Assembly (NCBI RefSeq): GCF_003726095.1
Contig: NZ_CP026031.1
Coordinates: 558,001-622,000, forward strand
Origin: Niallia circulans
GTDB lineage: Bacteria > Bacillota > Bacilli > Bacillales > Cytobacillaceae
Direction of reading: 5' to 3'
DNA: 64,000 nt
Positions 36,553 through 46,559 of this stretch are shown in pieces. A program made the translations under genes and the position numbers. Position 1 is the first letter of the stretch. Every line of letters begins with the position of its first letter. The notes under the pieces were generated by a model. It made no database searches, was not told the origin of the DNA, and saw only the letters and a program-made list of their open reading frames with translations.

Positions 36553-36590
36553 AACAAGCTGAAGAGATTTTCTCTTCAGCTTGTTTTATT
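36553..36590 (+). terminator. Terminator of ykuI
   Basis: AACAAGCTGAAGAGA pairs perfectly with TCTCTTCAGCTTGTT around a 3-nt TTT loop, followed by TTATT. Confidence 0.85.
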
Positions 36591-36653
36591 AGGAATAGAA
36601 AGGGTATGGAAGAGTAATGAAGTGGTAGAGCAATTAGAGAAGGGAAGGATTTG

Positions 36654-37262
36654 ATGAAAAAAAGCTTCTTTATCTTATTGATTATTTCTATGTGGAGTGT
36701 TTTTCCGTATTCCATTGACGCCGCCAGCCGTTTGACAAGTAGAGAGGAAGTATTCGCTTTTGTAGAAAAGGCATTCCGGGCACAAGTATCATTAAGTAAA
36801 GAAGCGAGAGAAATGGAGGAGATAGAAGAAATCTTAACGCCTTATTTTTCAGACAAACTAATTTATTTATTTCTTAATGAAAACCTGAAGGGAGAACAAG
36901 GGAACTTTTTTACATATGGTAATGAATTTGGTAAATATTATCTACCTTTTTATCAATTATCAGAACAAACTTTTGTAGAACAAGAAGAGAATAGTATACT
37001 CCTATATGAATATTATGAACCAATTGTTATTGGAGAAAAAGTATATGAAGGTTCTTATGAAGGGATTTTGATCAGAAAATTGAATAATAAATGGCTTATA
37101 ACAAATATGTTTTCAGATAAAGAGGTAAGGTCCATTTTAAAGAGTAAAGAAAAAAACTATAGTACTTTAGTGTATATGCCGTTATTTTCCATTGATAATC
37201 AAGTTACTTATATAAAGAATGAGAATAAAAACTATAATGATGTCAACACAAATCATCTCTAA
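36654..37262 (+). CDS. Secreted hypothetical protein (possibly DUF3993)
   Basis: 202 residues with a clear signal peptide (MKKSFFILLIISMWSVFPYS, cleavage probably after SIDAA). The mature part starts with a helical stretch and has a C-terminal beta-rich half (YEGSYEGILIRKLNNKWLIT). It resembles what I recall as DUF3993, found in Bacillus next to ykuI. No lipobox cysteine and no catalytic motif. A TTG directly upstream is disregarded; AAGGGAAGG precedes the ATG. Role unknown. Confidence 0.7.
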   Translation: MKKSFFILLIISMWSVFPYSIDAASRLTSREEVFAFVEKAFRAQVSLSKEAREMEEIEEILTPYFSDKLIYLFLNENLKGEQGNFFTYGNEFGKYYLPFYQLSEQTFVEQEENSILLYEYYEPIVIGEKVYEGSYEGILIRKLNNKWLITNMFSDKEVRSILKSKEKNYSTLVYMPLFSIDNQVTYIKNENKNYNDVNTNHL

Positions 37263-37317
37263 TATAATCATTTTAAAGTTTATGGCGCACATTAGGTGCT
37301 GTACGCCACAATAAGTA

Positions 37318-37554
37318 TTAAGAAAGATTCAAAGCTTCCTTTAGCTTTTCCAAATCAAATCCATAAATGACCGTTCCATCAATTACGAATGTTGGAGTGG
37401 AAAAAGATTGATATTTCTTTATTAAGTCTTTTTTGGCATGAGGGTCCTTTTGAATATCTCTCATTTCGAAATCAAAACCATGTTCTTTTAAGAATAGCTT
37501 TGAATATTCGCAAGGGGGACAATCTGGTTGAGTAAACAATGTGATTTGATGCAT
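37318..37554 (-). CDS. Glutaredoxin-like thiol-disulfide protein (NrdH/Grx type)
   Basis: 78 residues with a thioredoxin-like fold: active site C12-P-P-C15 in LFTQPDCPPCEYSKLFL, the cis-proline in FSTPTFVIDG, and the final helix LEKLKEAL. Such proteins reduce disulfides, perhaps using bacillithiol or thioredoxin reductase. GTAGGAGGAG directly before the ATG at 37554 makes that start certain over the longer frame. Confidence 0.85.
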   Translation of the reverse strand: MHQITLFTQPDCPPCEYSKLFLKEHGFDFEMRDIQKDPHAKKDLIKKYQSFSTPTFVIDGTVIYGFDLEKLKEALNLS

Positions 37555-37911
37555 AATGCTCCTCCTACTTTTATCTTTAACTAAAATCATACAAAGAAAG
37601 TTATTATCATGCAATTCTTTTGAGTGATAAAAGAAGTTCTTGTCATCATTTTAGCAAGAAATTATGCTCCTAAGGAAAGTGTGTATGTTAATTTGTGAAA
37701 TGGTAAGAATATTCAGAGGAAATAAATAATAAAAAAACACCGAGTTTTTTTCAGTTTTACTTGGACAAACTCTCGACAATCTTTTATTCTGTTAGTATTG
37801 GCATTTTACACAAGAGGCGAATTGTAACTAAATTAAACGAAGAAAGTGTATAGAAACATGCTAATAGTGAAACCTATGCTTAATAAAGGTTTGTTTGAAA
37901 GGAGAGAGAGC
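37555..37911. other. Intergenic region upstream of ykuJ
   Basis: About 355 AT-rich bases between divergent genes. A loose inverted pair (CGAGTTT at 37752 and AAACTCTCG) is visible. No strong promoter match and no gene were seen. Confidence 0.35.
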
Positions 37912-38148
37912 ATGTCACAATTACAAGGCATATTAACAAGATTGAAAAATCTACAAGAGCAGGCAACTGGGGGAGAACCAACTCAACGTTTCTTTGAGGT
38001 AAATGGAGAGAGAAAGTGTCAAGTAACATTTCATCCGAAAACTGAGACGTTTGAACTAGAAGTATATAATGACAAGGAAAAACCAAAAAGATATCAATTT
38101 GATAATGTTGATATGATTACGATTGAGATTTTTGATTTAATTCAGTAA
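37912..38148 (+). CDS. ykuJ: YkuJ family protein
   Basis: 78 residues, matching the YkuJ family in length and sequence (MSQLQGILTRLKNLQEQATG, then RFFEVNGERKCQVTFHP and FDNVDMITIEIFDLI). A small alpha/beta protein of unknown function. GAAAGGAGAGAGAG lies just upstream of the ATG at 37912, so the longer frame from 37846 is rejected. B. subtilis has ykuJ between ykuI and ykuL. ykuK, its neighbour there, is missing. Confidence 0.88.
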   Translation: MSQLQGILTRLKNLQEQATGGEPTQRFFEVNGERKCQVTFHPKTETFELEVYNDKEKPKRYQFDNVDMITIEIFDLIQ

Positions 38149-38164
38149 TCTTATTTAAAAAAAT

Positions 38165-38206
38165 CTTCAGCAAGGTGGAACAGTCCATTTTGCTGAAGGT
38201 TTTTTT
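38165..38206 (+). terminator. Terminator of ykuJ
   Basis: CTTCAGCAA pairs perfectly with TTGCTGAAG (38165-38198) around a 16-nt loop; seven T residues follow after GG. Confidence 0.85.
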
Positions 38207-38336
38207 AGTTTTTAGTACTAACAGCTAGTAATTCAGGAGAATTTAATCAATATTAGGATAAAAAGCTCTAAAGATTGAAAATATTTCCTACATGAAAAAA
38301 ACATGAGAATCCATACTAATGGTTGAGGTGATAAAC

Positions 38337-38480
38337 ATGATGCCAATGGTTATTTGTCCAGAATGTTCACAGGAAGAAAAACTGGAAAATGTCTTAACTG
38401 CTCAATCTAATCAAAATGTGATTTTTCGATGCCCACATTGTCAACTGCTTGTAAGGAATATAAAAACGAGTAAGGGTTAA
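38337..38480 (+). CDS. Small zinc-ribbon-like protein
   Basis: 47 codons, too short for a standard gene call. Two CxxC pairs (VICPECSQEE and FRCPHCQLLV) spaced 22 residues apart form a plausible zinc ribbon. GAGGTGAT lies five bases before the ATG. It lies between ykuJ and cbpB, where B. subtilis has ykzF, but I cannot confirm that they are the same. Function unknown. Confidence 0.7.
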   Translation: MMPMVICPECSQEEKLENVLTAQSNQNVIFRCPHCQLLVRNIKTSKG

Positions 38481-38546
38481 AAGAGCATAATGCCGAGAAC
38501 TATGATAAAATGAGATATAAATATATTTTGTGAGGAGTTTTCGGCT

Positions 38547-38999
38547 ATGATAAGTATGCACAGCGAAGAGTTTTTAAACATTACTTTACAGGACTTATTA
38601 ATTCCATCTGAACGAGTAGCACATGTGCAGATAGGAAATAGTTTAGAACACGCTCTGCTTGTCTTAACAAAAAGTGGATACTCAGCAATACCAGTATTAG
38701 ATGCTCATTATAAACTCCATGGCTTAGTCAGCACTCCGCTCATCATGGATAGCATATTAGGCTTAGAAAGAATTGAATTTGAGAAGCTTGAAGAAATAAA
38801 AGTGGAAACAATTATGAATAAGGTAATACCAAGAGTGAAGAGCAATAGTTCTGTATTACATACGATAAAATATTTAGTAGACCATCCTTTTATTTGCGTG
38901 GAAACAGACGATGGCTATTTTGATGGAATTTTAACAAGAAGATCCATACTAATGCGACTTAATATTTATTTGCATCAACTCAATCAAAATGAACGCTAA
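38547..38999 (+). CDS. cbpB: c-di-AMP-binding CBS protein CbpB/DarB (YkuL)
   Basis: 150 residues made of two CBS motifs (about 15-75 and 85-145), a stand-alone Bateman module. In B. subtilis and Listeria the orthologue binds c-di-AMP and, when free of it, activates the (p)ppGpp synthetase Rel and pyruvate carboxylase. Position directly before ccpC is the same as ykuL. GAGGAG is nine bases before the ATG. Another c-di-AMP target, KtrC, is encoded 5 kb away. Confidence 0.87.
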   Translation: MISMHSEEFLNITLQDLLIPSERVAHVQIGNSLEHALLVLTKSGYSAIPVLDAHYKLHGLVSTPLIMDSILGLERIEFEKLEEIKVETIMNKVIPRVKSNSSVLHTIKYLVDHPFICVETDDGYFDGILTRRSILMRLNIYLHQLNQNER

Positions 39000-39099
39000 A
39001 AGTAATATTCCTTCATCTACGGCTACCGCTCTTGTCTGCCTCTTCATTAGAGATGTATCCCTCTTTTGATAACAATTTTTATTTTATGAGGATAATGTC

Positions 39100-39999
39100 A
39101 TGTCAACGATTTCTGAATTACAACTATTAACTGTACTTTCACAGGAAATGAATATGCGCAAAGCAGCAGAGAGATTATTTGTCACCCAGCCAGCTCTTTC
39201 TCAAAGGCTGCAAAATATTGAGAAAGACTGGGGAACCCCGTTATTTATTAGGTCACAAAGAGGCCTTTCTCTTACTGCAGCTGGCGAATTAGTAACGACA
39301 TTTGCAAGGGAAACATTAAAAAAAGAAGAAGAAGTAAAAGAATCCATTCATGCATTTAAAGAAGAAGTATATGGAACATTAAAAATAGCTGTCGCAAGTA
39401 TAGTTGGACAAAATTGGCTTCCAGAAGTATTAAAACGATTTGTTGAGCGCTATCCACAAGCAAAAGTATCATTAGTAACTGGTTGGAGCAGCGATATGAT
39501 GAAATCAGTTTCAGAGGATAATATGCATATCGGTATCATAAGAGGTGCATCTGATTGGAAAGGGATAAAAATGCATTTATTCGATGATCCACTTTATTTA
39601 GTGGATCGAGAAATTGCTAAGTTAGAAGATATTGCCTTAACTGATCGACCGTTTATCCAGTTTAAAAGTGATTCTAACTATTACGAAGAAATACAAGTTT
39701 GGTGGCATCAGAATTTGCAAATGCCTCCTAAGAATACTATTGTTGTAGATCAAATTGAAACATGTAAACAGCTTTCTTTTAATGGCATTGGATATAGTAT
39801 CTTACCTTCCATTGCCTTAAGAAAAGCTGATGAGTCACTATCAAGAATACCATTATTTAATGATAATAATAAACCTATTACAAGAGGGACTTGGTTAATT
39901 GGCTATGAAGCGAATTTTCAATTAAAGCAAGTTCAAGCGTTCATAGAGATTGTCAATGAATACCTTGAAGAAGAAAAAGTGAAAGCAATTAATCCTTAA
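39100..39999 (+). CDS. ccpC: LysR-type repressor CcpC
   Basis: 299 residues: an N-terminal LysR helix-turn-helix (MNMRKAAERLFVTQPALSQRL) and a two-lobed effector domain. CcpC of B. subtilis represses citZ and citB, is relieved by citrate, and lies between ykuL and dapH exactly as here. No citB or citZ gene is in this window. GAGGATA precedes the ATG. Confidence 0.87.
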   Translation: MSTISELQLLTVLSQEMNMRKAAERLFVTQPALSQRLQNIEKDWGTPLFIRSQRGLSLTAAGELVTTFARETLKKEEEVKESIHAFKEEVYGTLKIAVASIVGQNWLPEVLKRFVERYPQAKVSLVTGWSSDMMKSVSEDNMHIGIIRGASDWKGIKMHLFDDPLYLVDREIAKLEDIALTDRPFIQFKSDSNYYEEIQVWWHQNLQMPPKNTIVVDQIETCKQLSFNGIGYSILPSIALRKADESLSRIPLFNDNNKPITRGTWLIGYEANFQLKQVQAFIEIVNEYLEEEKVKAINP

Positions 40000-40087
40000 T
40001 ATTATAATAATAATTGCTTGTTTTCATAACTTTTGTTTGGTAAAGTAATTTTTATATTGTAATTTATACATAACTGGAGGTAAAGAA

Positions 40088-40798
40088 ATGAAAATGATGG
40101 ATGCAAATGAAATTATTTCATTTATTCAAAATAGTACAAAATCTACACCTGTTAAGGTATATGTAAAAGGGGATTTATCAGCTGTTGAATTTGGTGAGAA
40201 TATCCAAACCTTTATTAGCGGGAATTCTGGTGTGATTTTTGGAGAATGGACAGACATTCAAAGTGTAATTGAAGCTAATAAGGATAAAGTAACAGATTAT
40301 GTAGTTGAAAATGATCGTAGAAATTCCGCTATTCCTTTATTAGATTTAAAAAATATTAAAGCTCGTATTGAGCCAGGCGCAATTATTCGTGACCAAGTTG
40401 ATATTGGTGATAATGCTGTTATTATGATGGGTGCTGTTATTAATATTGGTGCTGTTATCGGCGAAGGCACAATGATTGATATGGGAGTTATTATGGGTGG
40501 ACGAGCTACTGTCGGTAAAAACTGTCATATTGGAGCAGGTGCAGTATTAGCTGGTGTAATTGAGCCTCCATCTGCTAAACCAGTTATAATTGAAGATGAT
40601 GTATTGGTTGGTGCAAATGCTGTTATTGTAGAGGGTGTAACTGTAGGAAAAGGGTCTGTAGTTGCTGCAGGAGCTATCGTATTAGAAGATGTTCCAGCGA
40701 ATACATTAGTAGCAGGAGCTCCTGCACGAGTAGTAAAAGAAATTGATGATAAAACAAAATCAAAAACAGAAATTATGCAAGAGTTACGTCAATTATAA
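40088..40798 (+). CDS. dapH: 2,3,4,5-tetrahydropyridine-2,6-dicarboxylate N-acetyltransferase
   Basis: 236 residues. An N-terminal DapH domain precedes a left-handed beta helix of hexapeptide repeats ([20 protein letters not shown], then [15 protein letters not shown]). The enzyme acetylates tetrahydrodipicolinate with acetyl-CoA, opening the acetylase branch to diaminopimelate. GGAGG is eight bases before the ATG. A weak hairpin separates it from dapL, but the two probably share a transcript. Confidence 0.94.
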   Translation: MKMMDANEIISFIQNSTKSTPVKVYVKGDLSAVEFGENIQTFISGNSGVIFGEWTDIQSVIEANKDKVTDYVVENDRRNSAIPLLDLKNIKARIEPGAIIRDQVDIGDNAVIMMGAVINIGAVIGEGTMIDMGVIMGGRATVGKNCHIGAGAVLAGVIEPPSAKPVIIEDDVLVGANAVIVEGVTVGKGSVVAAGAIVLEDVPANTLVAGAPARVVKEIDDKTKSKTEIMQELRQL

Positions 40799-40805
40799 TT
40801 TTGAT

Positions 40806-40834
40806 GAAAAGCGTGGAGAAACTTCCGCGCTTTT
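40806..40834 (+). terminator. Hairpin between dapH and dapL
   Basis: GAAAAGCGTGGA pairs with TCCGCGCTTTTC with one G-T pair. The flank is only TTTTC-TTG, so it may attenuate rather than stop transcription into dapL. Confidence 0.6.
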
Positions 40835-40895
40835 CTTGTAGGTAATCTAATGAGCTATGTAAAATTGTATAAAAAAGGAAGAGTAGGGGAGCTAT

Positions 40896-42023
40896 ATGGG
40901 GAATACGATAGATTTAGTTACTATTCGCAGACAGCTGCATAGAATTCCGGAGCTTGGATTTAAAGAATTTAAAACACAGCAATATTTACTACAGATGATT
41001 CAAAGCGTCGCAGATGAACGTGTAGAAGTGAAAACATGGAAGACTGGGATTATCGTAAAAGTGAATGGACTTAATCCAACAAAAACGATTGGCTATCGTG
41101 CTGATATGGATGGATTACCGATTGTGGAAGAAACATCATTATCCTTTGTATCAGAGCATCCGACTGAAATGCATGCTTGCGGTCATGATTTTCATATGAC
41201 GATCGCATTAGGTGTGCTAACTAATATTATTAATAATCCAATTAACGATGATGTGGTATTTATCTTTCAACCTGCAGAAGAGGGACCAGGCGGTGCTGAA
41301 CCGATGTTGAAAAGTGAGGAGCTCCAAGCATGGAAGCCAGATATGATAATAGCTCTTCATGTTGCTCCGGAATATCCTGTAGGGACGATTGCGATTAAGC
41401 CTGGCTTATTATTTGCGAATACATCAGAACTCTTTATTGATTTAAAAGGGAAAGGGGGACATGCAGCCTATCCTCATTTAACAAATGATATGGTTGTTGC
41501 TGCATGTACATTAGTATCCCAGTTACAGTCCATCGTGTCTAGAAATATAAATCCACTTGAAAGTGCTGTTGTAACGATTGGGAAAATCACAGGCGGAACG
41601 GTTCAAAATGTTATCGCCGAAACAGCAAGGCTAGAAGGAACGATGCGTACGCTTTCTAGTGAAGCAATGGAAAAAGTAAAAAAACGCGTTCAATCTTTAG
41701 TAAAAGGAACTGAAATCGCCTATGACTGTGAATGCACCATTGATTTCGGAAGTGGTTATTATCAAGTCTATAATAATGAGTTATTAACGAAAGAGTTTAT
41801 GGATTTTATTATAGAGGAAACAGAAGCAACCTTATTTGAATGTAAAGAAGCCATGACAGGGGAAGATTTCGGTTATATGTTAAAGGAAATCCCAGGATTT
41901 ATGTTTTGGCTAGGAGTTGACTCTACCTTTGGATTACATCATAGCAAGCTTAATCCGAAAGAGGATGCTTTACAGTTGGCTGTAAATGTATTAACAGCGT
42001 ATTTAACCAAAAAAGGCAATTAA
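40896..42023 (+). CDS. dapL: N-acetyldiaminopimelate deacetylase (DapL/YkuR)
   Basis: 375 residues, M20 metallopeptidase family. Metal ligands appear in [10 protein letters not shown], the catalytic Glu pair in QPAEEGPGG, and later ligands in HVAPE and GLHHSK. It removes the acetyl group after PatA acts. Its place after dapH fixes the substrate better than sequence alone, since amidohydrolases of this family are similar. GGGGAG precedes the ATG. Confidence 0.88.
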   Translation: MGNTIDLVTIRRQLHRIPELGFKEFKTQQYLLQMIQSVADERVEVKTWKTGIIVKVNGLNPTKTIGYRADMDGLPIVEETSLSFVSEHPTEMHACGHDFHMTIALGVLTNIINNPINDDVVFIFQPAEEGPGGAEPMLKSEELQAWKPDMIIALHVAPEYPVGTIAIKPGLLFANTSELFIDLKGKGGHAAYPHLTNDMVVAACTLVSQLQSIVSRNINPLESAVVTIGKITGGTVQNVIAETARLEGTMRTLSSEAMEKVKKRVQSLVKGTEIAYDCECTIDFGSGYYQVYNNELLTKEFMDFIIEETEATLFECKEAMTGEDFGYMLKEIPGFMFWLGVDSTFGLHHSKLNPKEDALQLAVNVLTAYLTKKGN

Positions 42024-42054
42024 GAATAGAGGAACTCTGTTTTATATAAAAGAG

Positions 42055-42090
42055 AAGGCTTACTGCAAAATGGACAGTAAGCCTTTTTTT
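42055..42090. terminator. Terminator between dapL and ykuT
   Basis: AAGGCTTACTG pairs perfectly with CAGTAAGCCTT (42055-42085), followed by TTTTT. On the other strand the flank is weaker. It overlaps the ykuT stop codon. Confidence 0.85.
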
Positions 42091-42940
42091 AACTCTTTTT
42101 ATCTACTATAATCGGAGTTTCTGGAAGTTTAATACCATTTTCATCAAGTGCGATTTTTACTTCTTGTCTGATTAATCGTTCGACACCCCATTGCTCCATA
42201 TTGATTGTTTTGGCTAGTATTCTAATAGTAAGAGTATTTGGTCCCATGTTTTGTATGCCAACCACATCTGGTCCATCCGTAATGACTGTGTTTTCTTTGG
42301 CGATATGTTCACATAGAGCCTTTAAAATTTCTAATGTTTTTGGTATATTATTATGTACAGAAATTTCTATATCGACTAAAGCTTGCATTTCTCCCCGAGA
42401 ATGGTTACTAAGCTGTGTGATTTCTCGATTAGGAATAAAGTGCAATGTTCCATCAGCACCTCTAATTTGTGTTGTTCGCAGCCCTACTTGTTCGACAGTA
42501 CCTGAAAAATCCCCTATCGATACAAGTTCCCCCACATCTAACTGTTTTTCTAATAACAAAAAGAATCCTGATACTAGGTCACTTACTAAACCTTGTGCAC
42601 CAAAACCAACTGCTAATCCAATAATACCAGCTCCAGCTAATATGGCTGTTGCATCAATTCCTAGCAATTGAAGAATAGTAATAATGAGTATAAAAAATAA
42701 TACATAGGTAATTAGATTATTCGTTAAGCTTTCTAAAGTGAAGGCTCTGCCACGTGAGATAGAATGCTTTTGAATATAAGTTTCGAATAATTTATTTATT
42801 ACCTTTTTAGCCATCTTTTTGATGAAAATATAACTTAACAGAATCAAGATAATTTTTAACGCTAATAGAGAAGATTCTAGAAGGAAATCTCCCCATTCTA
42901 TATTTTGGATATACGTTTTTAGTTTATCAACATAAATCAT
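42089..42940 (-). CDS. ykuT: MscS-family mechanosensitive channel (YkuT)
   Basis: 283 residues. Three N-terminal spans, the pore-lining helix with the small-residue pattern AILAGAGIIGLAVGFGAQ, then the MscS beta domain (VGELVSIGDFSGTVEQVGLR) and a C-terminal alpha/beta domain. Such channels release solutes upon hypo-osmotic shock. B. subtilis has ykuT at this position. AAAGGAG lies about 12 bases before the ATG. Confidence 0.88.
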   Translation of the reverse strand: MIYVDKLKTYIQNIEWGDFLLESSLLALKIILILLSYIFIKKMAKKVINKLFETYIQKHSISRGRAFTLESLTNNLITYVLFFILIITILQLLGIDATAILAGAGIIGLAVGFGAQGLVSDLVSGFFLLLEKQLDVGELVSIGDFSGTVEQVGLRTTQIRGADGTLHFIPNREITQLSNHSRGEMQALVDIEISVHNNIPKTLEILKALCEHIAKENTVITDGPDVVGIQNMGPNTLTIRILAKTINMEQWGVERLIRQEVKIALDENGIKLPETPIIVDKKS

Positions 42941-43177
42941 TAGAAATTGTACTCCTTTTAATGAAAAATAAGTTTTTTCTTTTTATTCCCTTTAAAGTAT
43001 TTGATAAACTAGGAGATGGATCTATTAAGCTTCGTATAAGTTAGTTACTTGATAGATTTGCAAATAAGGATACTCTGTTTATCTAAAAGCGGGGAGACAT
43101 GATTCACTAACTTTTTATGTGATTAGTTCAGCAAAAAATATGCGTATAGGAATAAAAAGAAAGAAGGTAACGAATCA

Positions 43178-43624
43178 TTGAAAATAGGTGAGCAACTTCC
43201 AAACTGGAATACTCCGACCATATGGATTAACGGGGAAACAAAGCTTACAAATGAAATAGGCGATAAGCTGATTTTAATGCACTTTTGGTCTGTAAGTTGT
43301 TATTTTTGTAAAAGGGCTATGCCCGAATTAAACCAATATAGGGAGTTATATCAAGATAATCTTCTAATAATATCTGTGCATTTCCCTCGAACAGAGCGAG
43401 ATTTAGATATTGATTTAATAAAAAAGACTGCCAAGACGTATAGTATGACACAGTCCATTTATGTAGATCATGATTTTCAGCTAGCCAAGGCATTTTCGAA
43501 TGAATATGTTCCCTCCTACTATTTATTTGATAGGGAAAGAAAGCTGCGGTACTACCAGGCGGGCGGAACTAATTTAAAAATGTTAAATACACGTATCAAC
43601 CGTGTCATAAATAATCAACAATAA
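43178..43624 (+). CDS. ykuV: Thiol-disulfide oxidoreductase YkuV
   Basis: 148 residues, a thioredoxin/TlpA-like fold with active-site C41-Y-F-C44 in FWSVSCYFCKRAMPEL and the cis-proline in EYVPSYYLFD. No signal peptide, so cytoplasmic, as for B. subtilis YkuV. It starts with TTG; AAGAAGG is ten bases upstream. The neighbour ykuU (peroxiredoxin) of B. subtilis is missing. Confidence 0.87.
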   Translation: MKIGEQLPNWNTPTIWINGETKLTNEIGDKLILMHFWSVSCYFCKRAMPELNQYRELYQDNLLIISVHFPRTERDLDIDLIKKTAKTYSMTQSIYVDHDFQLAKAFSNEYVPSYYLFDRERKLRYYQAGGTNLKMLNTRINRVINNQQ

Positions 43625-43732
43625 CTGGCTGGAAAACAATCATTAGCTTTTATATATTAATCAAGTGGTTTAATGTTATAATAAGGACGATTTATTTAGG
43701 TGAAATTTTTATAATTGTTGGAGGATTTTATT

Positions 43733-44392
43733 GTGAAAAGAGCATTTGCGGTTATTGGCCTTGGAAGATTTGGTGGTAGTATTTGCAAGGAATTGACCGA
43801 ACTAGGTATGGATGTAATGGTCATTGATAAAAGTGAAGAAAAAGTAAATGAATACGCAAATCTAGTTTCGCATGCAGTGGTAGGTAATGCGGTAGATGAA
43901 ACAGTATTGAAAGGTCTTGGGATCCGTAATTTTGACCATGTTATTGTTGCAATAGGGGAAGATATCCAAGCAAGTATTTTAACAACTTTAATGCTGAAAG
44001 AATTAGGTGTGCAAAATATAACGGTAAAAGCCCAAAATGATTATCATGAGAAAGTACTAAGTAAAATTGGAGCAGATGCAGTTGTTCATCCTGAAAGGGA
44101 TATGGGCAAGAGAATAGCTCATAATATTGTCTCTAACAATGTCCTTGATTATTTAGAGCTATCGGATGAGCATAGTATTGTGGAAATTAAAGCAAGTCAT
44201 AAATTAGATGGTCGTTCGATCATTGATTTAGATATTCGTGCCAGATATGGAATCACTATTGTTGCCATAAAAAGAGGGAAGGAAATTATCGTTTCTCCTC
44301 AAGCATCAGAATCAATTAGAGAAAAGGATATCTTAATTGTAATTGGAGCTGACTCGGATATTAATCGTTTTGAGAAAAAGGTTATGTCTTAA
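43733..44392 (+). CDS. ktrC: Potassium channel gating subunit KtrC (RCK)
   Basis: 219 residues. An RCK_N Rossmann domain (VIGLGRFGGSICKEL) and an RCK_C domain (about 140-219). KtrC forms a ring under the KtrD channel; ATP and c-di-AMP control gating, the latter at RCK_C. GTG start at 43733 with GGAGG seven bases upstream. An extended -10 (TGTTATAAT ending at 43682) is a possible promoter. The rok gene found upstream in B. subtilis is missing. Confidence 0.9.
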   Translation: MKRAFAVIGLGRFGGSICKELTELGMDVMVIDKSEEKVNEYANLVSHAVVGNAVDETVLKGLGIRNFDHVIVAIGEDIQASILTTLMLKELGVQNITVKAQNDYHEKVLSKIGADAVVHPERDMGKRIAHNIVSNNVLDYLELSDEHSIVEIKASHKLDGRSIIDLDIRARYGITIVAIKRGKEIIVSPQASESIREKDILIVIGADSDINRFEKKVMS

Positions 44393-44396
44393 CAAG

Positions 44397-44440
44397 AAAA
44401 AGGAGCTATTTGTTCGATATAGAACAAATAGCTCCTTTTT
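44397..44440. terminator. Bidirectional terminator between ktrC and rnjA
   Basis: AAAAAGGAGCTATTTGTTC pairs perfectly with GAACAAATAGCTCCTTTTT around GATATA. Both genes converge on it. Confidence 0.93.
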
Positions 44441-44446
44441 ACTTAT

Positions 44447-46114
44447 TTATACTTCCATGATAATAGGAAGGATCATTGGGCGACGTTTTGTTTTTTCATA
44501 TAGGAATGGAGAAATAGTATCAATTATTTCATTCTTTATTTCTGACCATTGTGTCGTTTTGCGTTCCATTACTTTATTTAAATGTTTACTTATTAGTGTT
44601 TGTGCATCATTGATTAAATCACCAGACTCACGCATGTACACAAATCCTCTTGAAATAAGATCAGGTCCAGCGGCGATTCTAAAATCAGTCATATTAATAC
44701 TCACCACGACAACCACTAAGCCTTCTTCTGAAAGAATTCGACGATCACGTAAAACAATATTTCCAATGTCGCCAATTCCGCTTCCGTCAATATATACATT
44801 TCCAGATGGAATTTTACCTGCAACCTGTGCTGAATCGCTTGAAAGTGCTAATACTTCACCATTATCCATAATGAAGCAGTTCTCTTCTTTGACGCCACAA
44901 TCAACAGCAGTTTGAGCGTGTGTTTTTTGCATTCTAAACTCACCATGGATTGGCATAAAGAATTTAGGTTTAATTAATCGAAGCATTAGCATTTGCTCTT
45001 GTTGACCACCATGACCAGAAGTGTGAATATTGTTAAGTGGTCCATGAATTACTTCCGCACCTGCTCGGTAAAGTTGATTGATTGTTTTATTAACACTTAA
45101 TGTATTACCTGGTACTGGATTGGAAGAGAATACCACAGTGTCACCAGGGATAATCTGGATTTGTCTATGCGTACCATTAGCAATTCTTGATAGAGCTGCC
45201 ATTGGTTCACCTTGGCTTCCTGTACAAAGTATGACCACTTGATTAGCTGGCAGTCGGTTAATTTGTTGCGGATCAACAAAAGTTTCTTTTGGTGCTTTTA
45301 TAAAGCCAAGTTCCAAACCGATGTTAATAGCAGCTTCCATACTGCGTCCAAAAACAGCTATTTTGCGGCCAAATTCTACGGCTGCATCTGTTACTTGCTG
45401 TAAGCGATAAATATTGGAAGCGAAAGTAGCAAAAATCAATCTACCGTCCGCCTTTATAAAAGTATCATGGATGCTTTTTCCGACTTTTTTCTCCGACATA
45501 GTAAAATTAGGAACTTCACTATTTGTACTATCAGATAATAAGCACAAAACGCCTTCTTTCCCTATTTCAGCCATTTTTGTTAAATTGGCAGGTTCCCCAA
45601 CTGGCGTAAAGTCAAATTTAAAATCTCCAGTGTGTACAATGTTCCCAGGTGGTGTTTTGACAACAATCCCATAGGAATCAGGTATACTATGAGTAGTTCT
45701 AAAGAAAGAAACCGATGTTTTTCTAAATTTAATGATATCGTCTTCTTGAATTTCATGCATCGTTGTTTGGCGCAATAATCCATGCTCTTCCAATTTGTTA
45801 CGAACAAGTGCTAATGCCAGTTTGCCTCCGTAAAGAGGGATATTAACTTGTCTTAAAAGGTAAGGAATACCACCAATATGATCTTCGTGACCATGCGTGA
45901 TAAATAAGCCTTTAATTTTGTCTACATTCTTCTCTAAAAAAGTATAATCAGGAATAACATAGTCAATTCCTAAAAGCTCGTCCTCAGGAAATTTAATTCC
46001 AGCATCAATTAAAATAATTTCATCTTGAAACTGGACACCATACGTATTTTTACCGATTTCCCCTAATCCTCCTAGGGCAAATACAGCAGTTTGATCATTT
46101 TTTACAAATTTCAT
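44447..46114 (-). CDS. rnjA: Ribonuclease J1
   Basis: 555 residues. The metallo-beta-lactamase core has H74-G-H76-E-D78-H79, followed by the beta-CASP domain and the C-terminal domain. RNase J1 degrades and matures RNA with both endo- and 5'-exonuclease activity. It overlaps the stop of rpoY by one base (TAATG), as expected from the B. subtilis rpoY-rnjA operon. Confidence 0.96.
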   Translation of the reverse strand: MKFVKNDQTAVFALGGLGEIGKNTYGVQFQDEIILIDAGIKFPEDELLGIDYVIPDYTFLEKNVDKIKGLFITHGHEDHIGGIPYLLRQVNIPLYGGKLALALVRNKLEEHGLLRQTTMHEIQEDDIIKFRKTSVSFFRTTHSIPDSYGIVVKTPPGNIVHTGDFKFDFTPVGEPANLTKMAEIGKEGVLCLLSDSTNSEVPNFTMSEKKVGKSIHDTFIKADGRLIFATFASNIYRLQQVTDAAVEFGRKIAVFGRSMEAAINIGLELGFIKAPKETFVDPQQINRLPANQVVILCTGSQGEPMAALSRIANGTHRQIQIIPGDTVVFSSNPVPGNTLSVNKTINQLYRAGAEVIHGPLNNIHTSGHGGQQEQMLMLRLIKPKFFMPIHGEFRMQKTHAQTAVDCGVKEENCFIMDNGEVLALSSDSAQVAGKIPSGNVYIDGSGIGDIGNIVLRDRRILSEEGLVVVVVSINMTDFRIAAGPDLISRGFVYMRESGDLINDAQTLISKHLNKVMERKTTQWSEIKNEIIDTISPFLYEKTKRRPMILPIIMEV

Positions 46115-46326
46115 TATTCAATCTCCAATACTGTAAAGTCTTCGTTTTGTTGTTCATATTCTAAGAATGCACCTTCTACGCCAGTAATAAACTCGATATT
46201 ATATGGTTTTTCTGCTAATTTTGTTCGAACATCTCTTTCTGATGAACCTTTAACGAAAATAGTTCGCGTATTTTCTCTTACTGGTACCTCTGTTTTTAAA
46301 TCTTGAAAATATACTTTAAATATCAT
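46114..46326 (-). CDS. rpoY: RNA polymerase epsilon subunit RpoY
   Basis: 70 residues, a small Gram-positive polymerase subunit (YkzG). [19 protein letters not shown] and the acidic C-terminus [15 protein letters not shown] fit the family. AAGGAG lies 11 bases before the ATG at 46326, so the frame start at 46347 is rejected. It is translationally coupled to rnjA. Confidence 0.93.
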   Translation of the reverse strand: MIFKVYFQDLKTEVPVRENTRTIFVKGSSERDVRTKLAEKPYNIEFITGVEGAFLEYEQQNEDFTVLEIE

Positions 46327-46559
46327 TGTAAATCGCTCCTTAATCATTTGTTTCTGAAATTTATTATATAAAAAAATAACATGGTTTTCATGTTTTTTCT
46401 TTTAATAGCCATTATATTAGAAAGGTTCTTTTCTCAGTGAGTTTATGTGAAACTGATGGATGGAAAAAGATATTTACCCTCTATATATTATTATGAAACA
46501 TATTAATATTACATAAGTTTATGTATGATCATTCTTATGAAATCGTTATTAAAACAAAA

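Noticed and set aside
44343..44915. 190-codon plus-strand frame opposite rnjA
   Set aside because: Overlaps the well-supported rnjA gene and the bidirectional terminator; no ribosome site or family.
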